The notes under the pieces were generated by a model. That model saw only the letters and a program-made list of their open reading frames with translations, had not been told where the DNA came from and did not search any database. The position numbers and the translations under genes are program-made. From Panopea generosa (Eukaryota; Mollusca; Bivalvia; Adapedonta; Hiatellidae), in NCBI GenBank assembly GCA_029582155.1, contig CM055908.1, positions 21,747,103-21,811,102 on the forward strand: a stretch of 64,000 bases of DNA, given 5' to 3'. Each line of letters begins with the position of its first letter. The stretch's first letter is position 1. Below, piece after piece: positions 50,272 to 61,500 of this stretch.

Positions 50272-50883
50272 CCAAAGATAAACCCACCATTTTCTAATAT
50301 TCTATAATAGAATCTTCTGTTTTTTTGGACCAGTGCATTATGCTTTAGAAAGGGTGTTGGTAAGAATTTACTGAATGAGGGTCTTACAATGTAGACACTA
50401 ACCAAACTGCAAGTTTCTCCTAGACCGGAAATACCAAAGAATATAAAAAAAAAAAGCACTGAGGCTTGTTTCACTAACATTGATAAGGTAACAAACTTCT
50501 TAGTGTAAAATTTGAAGTTATGGAAAAAAATGTCAGGGAAAATAGATTTAGCGTTTAAATTACATCATTTTACAAACTTGCACTAACTTTGTAAATAATA
50601 TTATTTAAAAAAATTGCAAAAATATTGTGGGTATTCTGTGTGTTACAGTTTGTTTATCTGAAATTCTGAAGACATACAAAGGTTAGTGAAATGACACCTG
50701 ACAAGGAGTGATAATGACTTTGAATGTCTCACACACCAATTAATTTTGTATTGTTCTACATGTAGAGAAATGCACTTCTAATTTCATGGGTGTAAGAATC
50801 TTGTATGAGAGACCTTGAAAACCGATTTATATTAAACTTCTAAGTTTCGTGTGGTTTACACTTTCGTGTGGTTTACACTAGTC
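50272..50883. other. Spacer with no recognised gene
   Basis: The minus-strand ORF 50268-50480 begins in the MITE boundary and has no motif. A tandem cgtgtggtttacact duplication lies at 50848-50880. Confidence 0.4.
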
Positions 50884-51465
50884 AGTAATAAAAATAAAAA
50901 AATACACCGATAATGAAATAAATAAATATACACTGATATCGAAATAAATAAGAATACGCCAATAATGAAATAAATAAAAATAAAGTATTAATGAAACAAA
51001 TAAGATACACTGATAATAAAATAAATAGAAATACACTGATAATGAAATAAATAGAACACTGATAACGAAATAAATAGAAAAAACACTGACAAATGGAATA
51101 AACTAGAATATGAACTTAACTGAATCAATAAAAATACACTGATATTGAGAAAAAATAAAATACACTGATAATGAAATGAATAAAAATACACTGATAGTGA
51201 AATAAATAGAAATACACTGATAATGAATTGAATAAAAATAGAGTTAATGAAACAAATAAGATACACTGATCATGAAATGAATAAAAATACAAAATTAATG
51301 AAATGCATAAAAATACACTGATAATGAAATTAATAAAAAATACACTGATCATGAAATGAATAAAAATACAAAATTAATGAAATATATAAAAAATACACTG
51401 ATAATATATAAATAAAAATACAACATAAATGAAATGAACAAAAATATTATAATAATGAAATAGTT
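50884..51465. repeat. ~26-bp AT-rich tandem array, about 22 loose copies
   Basis: Unit aaataaaaatacactgataa tgaaatg with frequent one- to five-base indels (aaaattaatgaaa forms). Low GC. Confidence 0.88.
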
Positions 51466-51745
51466 GATGTTAAGATTAATGGATTATCACTGTTATAGCC
51501 CTCAACAGCATAATAAATGATGCTATAAATAATTAATAATGCATGGCAGAAGCAGAACATCAATATTTCAAGACAAAAAGTTATCAGCAAATATCGTTGA
51601 AAAATATGATACCAGAATAGAAAATTACAAAATATAGGCAGTCACTTCAAGGTTAAGTTACACAATATATTGAAAGAAACTGAAAAAAAGAGGTTTGCAT
51701 TAATTTTTACAGATGATGTCATTCGCACCATGTGGGAGATTAATT

Positions 51746-52103
51746 TTAACCCAGTTCTATCTTCGTCTACATTGCAATCTGACTGTTTGGCTCCCCTGGA
51801 CCGCATTAACCCATTACTCCATAGGCATCTTCCTGCACCAATCACAGAAGGCCTTTGAAAACAGTGCAGGAAGAGTTCAGATTGCTCGTTACAAGCAATC
51901 TGAACACTTCCTGCACTGTTTTCCACTCTGTCAATTAATATAAACATAAATTCACCCAATAATTCAAAAGCTTTCTATATAAGGTGTCCAAATGCATCTA
52001 TATTAGAGGTGTCAAAAAGCTTTTATATGAAGTAAAGGGTTAACCCAGTTCTATCTTCGTCTATATTGCAATCTGACTGTTTGGCTCCCCTGGACCGCAT
52101 TAA
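51746..52103. repeat. 60-bp direct repeats bracketing a MITE
   Basis: 51746-51809 and 52040-52103 are the same sequence except for one base: TTAAcccagttctatcttcg ... gactgtttggctcccctgga ccgcaTTAA. Removing the MITE and one TTAA leaves a perfect head-to-tail 60-bp duplication joined at a TTAA. Confidence 0.93.
51810..52039 (+). mobile_element. Piggybac-like MITE, full length (230 bp)
   Basis: TTAA at 51806-51809 and 52040-52043. Ends cccattactccataggcatc and atatgaagtaaaggg, with hairpin gttcagattgctcgttacaa gcaatctgaac. The MITE sits exactly between the two 60-bp direct repeats. Confidence 0.92.
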
Positions 52104-54058
52104 ATTGGAACATTATAATATATCTGCTTTTTGTGAAGTGTTAACTTTGTTACTGCTGCTGAAGTTCCATCCTGGTTCTATTTTAGAATTGAGTTATCTG
52201 CCAGTGTATAAGAGGAAGAAGGCAAACAAGGGTACTAACCATATAGAAGTACTCATTAATGTTGATCTCTTATTCATATGTTCCATTATACAAATGGAAA
52301 CAGTAACAATACATTTGTTAAAGAGAGATCAGAAGCAGTTTGATTCTACATAATTATAAATAATGACTATAATCTGCCAGGTTTATACAGCAGTACACAA
52401 CTGTTTATTACCATATACTTCATTATTGTCTGGCAATGTCGGGATATGTTACTGTATATATAAAAAGTTAATGAGCGACCTTTTTGGCAAATGAGCTGTT
52501 CTAAATAATTAGCCTCTTCTCAGTGATTGTGGATCGGTACTGGTATATATCACTGGGTTGGGAGGATAATCAGTTATGTAAATATAATGGAAGTGACATT
52601 TCCAGAATATGTCATTATTCCTCTACCCTGTTTCCCCCGAGGAGACATTTTGTATATGACACTGTTTTGTGTTCTGAATCAATTTTTGTATTTTATCTAT
52701 ACTGGAGATTCTAGGAACAAAATTTTTTATTTCAATCAAAACAATATTTCTCAGGTGTTTCAGAGTTCATTTTTTATTCATCAGACCAGGGAATTATCTG
52801 TTTTGATGTGATAAAATCACCTGGTGCCATTTCGTGGAGTCAAATTTTGTTATTTCTCTGTATTCTGAGATTTTTTATTTTGCTTTCTCTTGTCTCTTCA
52901 TTTATTCATTCATTTAGCCCTACAATATACACAGCAATATTTGCAGGGTTAACTTGGAGAATAAAATATTGTTGTTGTTTTTCCTTGCATTTTTGGTTTT
53001 CTGTGGTATTTTGCATAGTTAAAGCTCATCTGCTTAATGTGAGCTATCTTATAACCTTTCATCTGTCTAACAATCGCATATACATTATCTCCTCTGCAGT
53101 CATGTGGTCAGTTTTAACCAAACAACCTTGACCTAATTAGAAATATTACTAAGATTACTGAAAATGCTTAGATTACTGGAAATAGAAAACATAATAAAAC
53201 ATCCTCTTGGGAATCACTCAGCCATACTCAATGAAATTTCCTAACATGGTTTCCCATATATACACAAACAGTACATGATAATGCCTGATAGAGTGATGGA
53301 AAGGTAAAAGTATTTTTCTATGAAATTGTAATAGCATGTTACCAATGTTACATAAACCATAGCACTGCAGCCCACCACAACCTCCAAACAATTTACATAT
53401 AAGTTGTATAAGGAAAACAAAATAGAAACAGACAGCAGTTTTGGTGATTATTAGCAGCGTTTTTCAGAGAGGTGAAAACAAAAGAAATTTATTAACAGAA
53501 ATTTAGTGGTCATGCTGAGGCACTGATTGCTATATAGAGGTGACAGAACAATTATTACTGTACATTGCTGGGTACCATTTCTGGGTACCGTTAAAACATT
53601 TTTTATTCCTGATTACCAGGGTGCTCTTCTAACAAGCATAAATGATTATAATGTTTGTTTCTAGTTTCAGACATTGTTAAGAATTTCCTTGTAGCCATAC
53701 ATCATACAGTAGAATTGACACAGCCCAGTAATGGGGGAATGTATCATTAAATTTGTAACAATGTTTTACCATATTTGGTTTTCATTGTCTACGGAGCTTG
53801 TTGTCTGTACATCCAATAATGATATCGTTAGTATTTGTCCTTCCCAGGATTCAATTTGTTTTGCTAATTTGTCACAGTGTCATTGTAGACAGAACTCACT
53901 GACCGCACACTGACCTCCTCATGACGCATCTAGTTGCTTATTGATTTCTGGGATGGTTGACACTTTTCCAGTGTTTTGACTTTCCATATTTCTGGTTTCC
54001 GCTATTCCAGCGGTTGTTGTTTAGGTTGTAAAATGTAGACCATGATTGTACTTGCTGT
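52104..54058. other. Longest array-free stretch before the gene; no exon recognised
   Basis: About 2 kb of unique-looking sequence. Overlapping plus ORFs at 52066-52353, 52523-52811 and 52808-53131 and 53731-53913 were read: they do not match upstream DNAAF9 motifs that I remember and lack paired splice sites in phase. Could hold noncoding sequence of the gene's upstream intron. Confidence 0.4.
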
Positions 54059-55395
54059 GTGTGGTGAGGTACCATGTCATGAGTGGCATTTATCAACCCT
54101 GAAATCACATTGTCAGATACCATGTGGTGAGGAACCATGTCATGAGTGGCATTTACCAACACTGAAATCAAATTGTCAGGTACCATGTGGTGAGGTACCA
54201 TGTCATGAGTGGCATTAATCAACCCTGAAATCACATTGTCAGATACCATGTGGTGAGGAACCATGTCATGAGTGGCATTTACCAAGACTGAAATCAAATT
54301 GTCAGGTACCATGTGGTGAGGTACCATGTCATGAGTGGCATTAATCAACCCTGAAATCACATTGTCAGGTACAGCTGGTGAGGAACCATGTCATGAGTGG
54401 CATTTACCAACACTGAAATCACATTGTCAGGTACCATGTGGTGAGATACCATGTCATGAGTGACATTTATCAACCCTAAAATCACATTGTCAGGTACAGC
54501 TAGTGATGTACCATGTCATGAGTGGCATTTATCAACACTGAAATCACATTGTCAGATACCATGTGGTGAGGTACCATGTCATCAGTGGCATTTATTAACC
54601 CTGAAATCACATTGTCAGGTATCATGTGGTGAGGTACCATGTCATGGGTGGCATTTATCAACCCTGAAATCATATTGTCAGGTACCATGTGGTGAGGTAC
54701 CATGTCATGAGTGGCATTTAGCAACCCTGAAATCACATTGTCATATACCATGTGGTGAGGTACCATGTCATGAGTGGCATTTACCAAACATGAAATCACA
54801 TTGTCAGGTACCATGTGGTGAGGTACCATGTCATGAGTGGCATTAACCAATACTGAAATCACAATGTCAGTTACCATGTGGCGAGGTACCATGTCATGAG
54901 TGGCATTTACCAACACTGAAATCACATTGTCAGATACCATAATGTGAGGTACCATGTCATGAGTGGGATTTACCAACACTGAAATCACATTGTCATTTAC
55001 CATGTGGTGAGGTACCATGTCATGAGTGGCATTTACCAACACTGAAACCACATTGTCAGGTACCATGTGGTGAAGTACCATGTCATGAGTGGCATTTACC
55101 AACACTGAAATCACATTGTCAGAAACCATGTGGTGAGGTACCATGTCATGAGTGGCATTTACCAACACTGAAATCAAATTGTCAGATACCATGTGGTGAG
55201 GTACCATGTCATGGATGTCATTTACCAACACTGGAATCTCAATGTCAGGTACCATGTGGTGAGGTACCATGTCATGAGTGGCATTTACCAAACATGAAAT
55301 CACATTGTCAGGTACCATGTGGTGAGGTACCATGTCATGAGTGGCATTCACCAATAATAAAGTCACTGAGTTGGGTGTCATGGGTACCATGTTCC
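54059..55395. repeat. 63-bp tandem array, about 21 copies
   Basis: Unit ggtaccatgtggtgaggtac catgtcatgagtggcattta ccaacactgaaatcacattg tca, with atcaaccctg and aacatg subtypes. The unit equals 21 codons and is open on the minus strand, giving a 300-codon ORF of VLVNATHDMVPHHMVPDN repeats. It ends about 120 bp before exon A of the DNAAF9-like gene, on the opposite strand, and is most simply intronic satellite. Confidence 0.96.
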
Positions 55396-55514
55396 ATGTC
55401 AAGACTGGTAGCAGTGCCTTTGCCTTGAATAGTTATCTTTAGAATAATTGGTTTGATACCAACTGATTTCTACATCTTGCCACATAAGTGACAATTTATC
55501 TTTTTATCTTTCAG

Positions 55515-55554
55515 ATGAAAAAGTATCAGCCTATGAGCAAAGTACAGACATAAG
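55515..55554 (+). CDS. DNAAF9: DNAAF9-like exon A (40 nt)
   Basis: Acceptor follows a pyrimidine run ending in tttcag; donor is gtaggt. The first two bases finish a codon begun in an unseen upstream exon; the reading is then EKVSAYEQSTDI with AG left over. On its own this micro-exon is weak. It is supported because its leftover AG joins the next exon in phase and because vertebrate DNAAF9 has a similarly charged stretch just before the conserved block. It starts about 120 bp after the end of a 63-bp minisatellite. Confidence 0.75.
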
Positions 55555-58500
55555 GTAGGTTGTCAGCATTATTTGTTTTGATCACTTCGGATAAAAAATC
55601 AGTTTGAACTTATTAAGTGGAGTGCATGAAGGTCAAGGTCACGGTTACTAAAATAAGCAATTTGATCCAACTTGATGTCCTATTAAAATATATCCTGAAA
55701 AAATTTTAAGGATGAGCTGCTTCTATTAAGACAGCCAGGAATTGCTTTATATTTATTACTGTTTTGCCTTAGTCCTCTATTTGTGATCCATAGCTGTGTT
55801 ATGAAAGGTAGTAATCAAAACCAGGCACCATTATTTTAGACGACTTTTAACCCTAGGGATAAATAACTTAAAAACATAGTTTTAATATATTTTTGTATTT
55901 ATTAATATTTTTTGTTTTGCCTAATCCCACTTTTTGTAGGCTGTGTCTGTGGTGCTACTTGAACCAGTAGACTACTCTGAATGACCTTCACACCTACACT
56001 TAATATGCACATCTGTGCACATATTTCCTTTATTTAGAATAAATAGACAAATGCCATGGTATGATATTGCATTTTTAGCTCATCCTTTTGAAAACAATGA
56101 AGAGCTATTGTGATGACCCTGACCTCGGCATCATTGTCATTGTCATCTTTATCTGGTTAATTTTATGTTTAGCTTTATCTCTGTTTATGAACAAACTGCT
56201 TATGTCATAGTGACTACTAAACTCATAAACACATTCATAGAATGTTATACAAACAATATTTATTATCTAAGTTACTGAACATTCCTAGTTTAGTCTCTAA
56301 TTTAATACCTTAGGTCAAACTGTTTTGTTTAGCTTGGTACTTATATGGTACTTGTTATTTGTTAAATCTTGTTTTTCGGAAATAATATTCATTCTGTAAA
56401 CTAATCACCATCGAGTTAAAAAAGTTGACATCAATGACTTTGACCTACTTTTTTTCTATAGTGTTTAAACTTCATAAACACTTCCATATAATGTCATACA
56501 CACAAAATATACAATTTACATACTTTAGCAACATTATATTAAACTGCTTTAGCAGACTTGCAGCTTATAACACTGGAAGTAAAATATTATCAATGTTAAA
56601 TAACAAATCGAGATATTCATCTCATAAAAGTTCAGTATTTATCTAAGTTATCACAGAAAATGAAAAAATGCTGATAGTTTTCCACTTAAACATAATTACG
56701 TAAGTTTGATACCATTTAGTAGCATGGCTAAAATGTTTTCAGACTGAATAACTCTGTCATCACTTGCACAGTATGAATAATGGAGTTAAGTCCCTTGTAT
56801 AAACTATATATAATCAGCAGCTTGGTTGGCCATGAACCTAGTAATAGTAAGTTTTTTGTGTTGCTTTTTCAGATTGTTAACCATCTTGTATTCAGCACTA
56901 GTAGATGCCGTCCTAACTGGTATACAGGCCTACTGCAACACCCTCAGTTTGAAACAGGTTAGTTAACTCTTGAGTGACTTACAAACTTAATATAAATAAA
57001 TATTATATTGCAACAGGCTCAGTATGGCCTCAACAACATCACAAACACTCACAATGCATACAGGATAAATAAACAAGTTAACCACCACTGGGGAGCTTAA
57101 TTCTGGTTTATAGGCGCACCCAGCCTCGCTCTTGCTTTTTCTTCACATCATAAAACTTTAAAATGGTAATAAAAGCCGCCATCAAAACTATCCTCTGCAA
57201 ATGTGACAGCTAATGTATGATGTATAAAACAGATCTACTAATGTAATATAGGATTAAATTCATTTTTTCTGGTTTTTATGTATGTGTAAAGAATGTCGAA
57301 TCACGCACAAATCAAATAAAGTTCGATATGATAATGAGATTGGTATTATATATGCATAAACAAAGAAACAGGCAATGCAAATAGAATTGATGTAGTGTGT
57401 CTATAATGAATAGCAGATTTTTTTTTTAAGAAAATTAAAAATTATGAATAATTTATAATCAAGTCTTCTTTTGCAGCCAAGTCAGTTCAAAACAGCTTAG
57501 TTTAGTAACAAAGAACTTAACACTCAGTATTAAGATATAATTTGGCACATAGAATTTTGTGGAGTTAATCCTCTCACTTCCCCATTTCTCATCAAAACGC
57601 TTCTTTGAACGCATAGCTAAACAACATAAATGCGATACCATATAGTGATATATGAGACAAGTGTACTATATGTGTTGCTACATACATTTTCCAGGCCCAG
57701 GAGGTGGCACAGGAGACATTGCATACCTGCTGCTCCAAGATAAAGGATGATACTGTATCCAAGTACCTGAAACACACGATGCAGGTACAGTTTGACATAC
57801 ATGCTGTAGATGGAAATGGTTGGTAAGTATTGTTTACACAACTTCTGAGATATTTTAGAAATGTACCAATAACTCCCTAGCCAAAGGTAAAATGCAGAGA
57901 TGATTGAAAGTGCATGACTGGTTCATGGTAACTTTTTCACCTGCTAAAGCTGAAGTTTCATATATGTTTTTTTTAACCACAAGCTTTTCTGATACAGAGT
58001 AACAGTCTGGGTTGCAAATTTTTCAATTAATGTTCATCATTTTTGGCCATAACAATCTGAAGACCAGACTTAAACTGGTACATGGAAATATAGAATTTTG
58101 AATGTGTTACAATCCAGTTTTAACCACAGTACCAAATCTCAGTTACAAACTGTATTACAATGGCAATTTTTTAATGAAGTCAGAGCAAGCTCAGTACAAA
58201 TATTCATTTACATGCTTCATTTTTAGCTCTACTGGCCAAAGGCCAGAAGTGCTTATGCGTTGTCCGTTGTCCGTCATCTGTTAGCAGCACTTTCTCTGAA
58301 ACCACTAGGCCAATTAAACTGAAACTTCACATGGATGTTTGCATTGCATAGGAGACTATACAGAAGATTTTTTTTTCGATATGAAATTCAAGATGGCCAC
58401 CATAACTAAAATTAGTCCAAAACTTAAAAAGTCTTCATCTCATGAACGTCCAAACAGATTTTCAAAATGTTTATGTAGTAATGATGACCAACTATAGTTT

Positions 58501-61500
58501 TGTTAGATTTGTTCAAATGGTGGCCCTAGGGTATGGGTATGGCCGTATGGGTTTAAAGTTTGTACAAATCAAGGGTCTTGTATTTATAGGGTCCTGTAAG
58601 GGGACTTCAAGTTTTATATAGGAATACTATTGGAAAATGGAAAATTCTCTTTTTTATCATTCATTTAAGACTTTTTTTAACTCAGATTGAGTTTTAAAGC
58701 AACTTCTAGTCATAACAAATATGATTTTGTTCGATACGAAGGATTGACTTTCTTAAAGGGGCCAGGTGGGGTCACAAAATGATTAAAATTGAACATTTTC
58801 ATAAATCTTATTTTCAACAACCGGTCAGTCAAATTTGTTCATATTTTATATAAATTTTCCCTATGATTAAGAAATCTAAGTTTGTACAAATCAAGGGAGG
58901 TAAATCTGGGATGTATAGAGGCCCTGTAAGGGTCTTTGAGTTTTACATAGGAATACTATGGGAAATTGAAAATTCTCATTTTTTTGTCCATTTTGGTAAA
59001 TATGTTGTTTAATTTGAGATCTAAAGCATTGTCTAGTAACAATAAATTTGATTTTGTTCAATAAAGAGGATTGAATTTCCATAAGCAGCAAGGGGGCGGT
59101 TGGGGCAATAATGTTAAAATTTGGAATTTTCACAAATTTCCTCTCAATAACCTTTCAGTCAAACTAGTTCATATTTTATATAAATTATCCTTACACCAGC
59201 AAGGATTGAAGATTCTGCATATCAAGGGGCTGGGATATATTGGGGCCCTGTAATGTGACTTTTACATAGGAATATTTTAGGGAAATCTGTTTTTTTTTCA
59301 TTTTGCATCCATGTGTACAAAAAAACTTCATTTTAAAATTTGAATCATTTCTGCTCATAACAATATGCTAAGAGTGGATAATTGCAGTTCTGACAAATTA
59401 AAGGGGCTGAGTTGTATAAGGGTTCTGTACAGGGGACTATTTTTTTTACAGATGAATGGTATGGGAATTTAAAGTATTTCCTTTTAATAGCAATTAAGTT
59501 TTTGTTCAGTATGGGTGTGGTGGTACTTATCTATAAGTTGTTAAGATGACCCCCTCCAAAGAGGGTAAATATTTTGGAATTTCAAAAAGTACTATAGCCA
59601 CTATGAGTCAGTAGAGCATCCTCAGGTACACTTGGGCCTCTTGTTAAGTTATAAAGTGGGAAAGATTGGCAGTTCCTTGCATAAGGATGGTGATTTTACT
59701 CTGATTGAGTTTGAATTATTTTTCCATGATTAAATCTGGATGCCACATACAGGCTGTAAGGTGTAGATAGAATTAAACCTTAGTCCTTCTCTGCTCCTTT
59801 AAAAGTCTTTCGGGATGAGTGGATTGGGAATGGAGTTCTGAACATGTGACCTCAGTTAATGCGAGATGTCGACCTTGGGTCATTCATCAAAACATACAAA
59901 GTACATTTAACTACTGTGCTTGCATTTTTAATTTAATAACATCAAGAAGTGATTTTCATTTAGATTATCTTAATGATAACTATTTTAAAATACAGTCAAA
60001 CCTGTCTTAACCAGCCGGTCAAGAGAAGGAGCAAAAGTGACATTTTAAGACAGGTTGTTGCTTTATACATGTTAAATTGCTCTGAAAGCATGGCAATGGG
60101 AAATAGCAAATGCGGCTGCTTACGACAAGTGGCTGCTTATTAGAGGTGACTGCTTACATACGTTTGACTGTACTTAAATAATTAACCTATCTGACATCTT
60201 GAATTTACTAATTATATTAAAAAAGTGATGATATATGGATAAACAGTTCAATAAATAAACTACTGGAAAACTCCATTATTTCAGCCAACATCATCTGAAT
60301 GAGGGGGAGACAAGCCTACTTGTGAAGTGTGCCTCCATATCCATGTATGACATACCAAGTTCAGAAAGGATTGGATCAGTGCTTGGATCATTGCAGTTCT
60401 CAGAAACATTTTTAGATTCTACAATCAGAGTGAAGCAGAATGGTAAATAATTGTTTATGTATCAGACATATGGTGTATTGTGTATTTTGGGCTTTATATA
60501 CCTAGGTGAACTATTCTCATCACCCTCTGTACATTGTCTGTTGTCTGTCTGTCTTTATGTTTTATTTATATTTCCTGCACCATAGCACTGTCTTTTTATT
60601 AGTTCTTCACAAAACTTATACCATTTATACATTTTGACCTGTTTTTTGACCTGATAAAATCAAAATATTAAAGACAGATTTATGCCCTTGTCTTAATTTA
60701 ACATTTAACAATGATTTATGTTCTGATACAAAAATAGGTTATCTTTTTATGTTATGATTTATGTACTGATACAGGTGTATCTTTTTATGGTATGATTTAT
60801 GTACTGATTCAGGTGTATCTTTTATGATATGATTTATGTACTGATACAGGTGTATCTTTTTATGGTATGATTTATGTACTGATACAGGTGTATCTTTTTA
60901 TGGTATGATATATATACTGATACAAAAACAGGTTATCTTTTTATGATATGATTTATATACTGATACAGGGGTATTTTTTTATGCTATGATTTATGTACTG
61001 ATACAAAACAGGTGCATCTTTCTATTGTATGATTATGTACTGATACAAAAACAGGTGTATCTTTTTATGGTATGATTTATGTACTGATACAGGTGTATCT
61101 TTTTATGGTATGAATTATATACTGATATAAAAACAGGTGTATCTTTTTATGGTATGATTAATGTACTGATACAAAAACTGATGTATCTTTTTATGATATG
61201 ATTTATGTACTGATATAGGTGTATCTTTTTATGGTATGGTTTATGTACTGATACAGGTGTATCTTTTTAAGGTATGATTTATGTACTGATACAAAACAGA
61301 TGTATCTTTTTATGGTATGATTTATGTACTGATACAGGTGTATCTTTTTATGATATGATTTATGTACTGATACAGGTGTATCTTATTATGGTATGATTTA
61401 TGTACTGATACAAAAACAGGTGTATCTTTCTATGGTATGATTTATATACTGATACAGGTGTATCTTTTTATGGTATGATTTATGTACTGATATAAAAACA

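Noticed and set aside
52066-53131. Chain of plus ORFs as upstream DNAAF9 exons
   Set aside because: The translations do not resemble the N-terminal DNAAF9 blocks I know, and splice phases do not connect to exon A.
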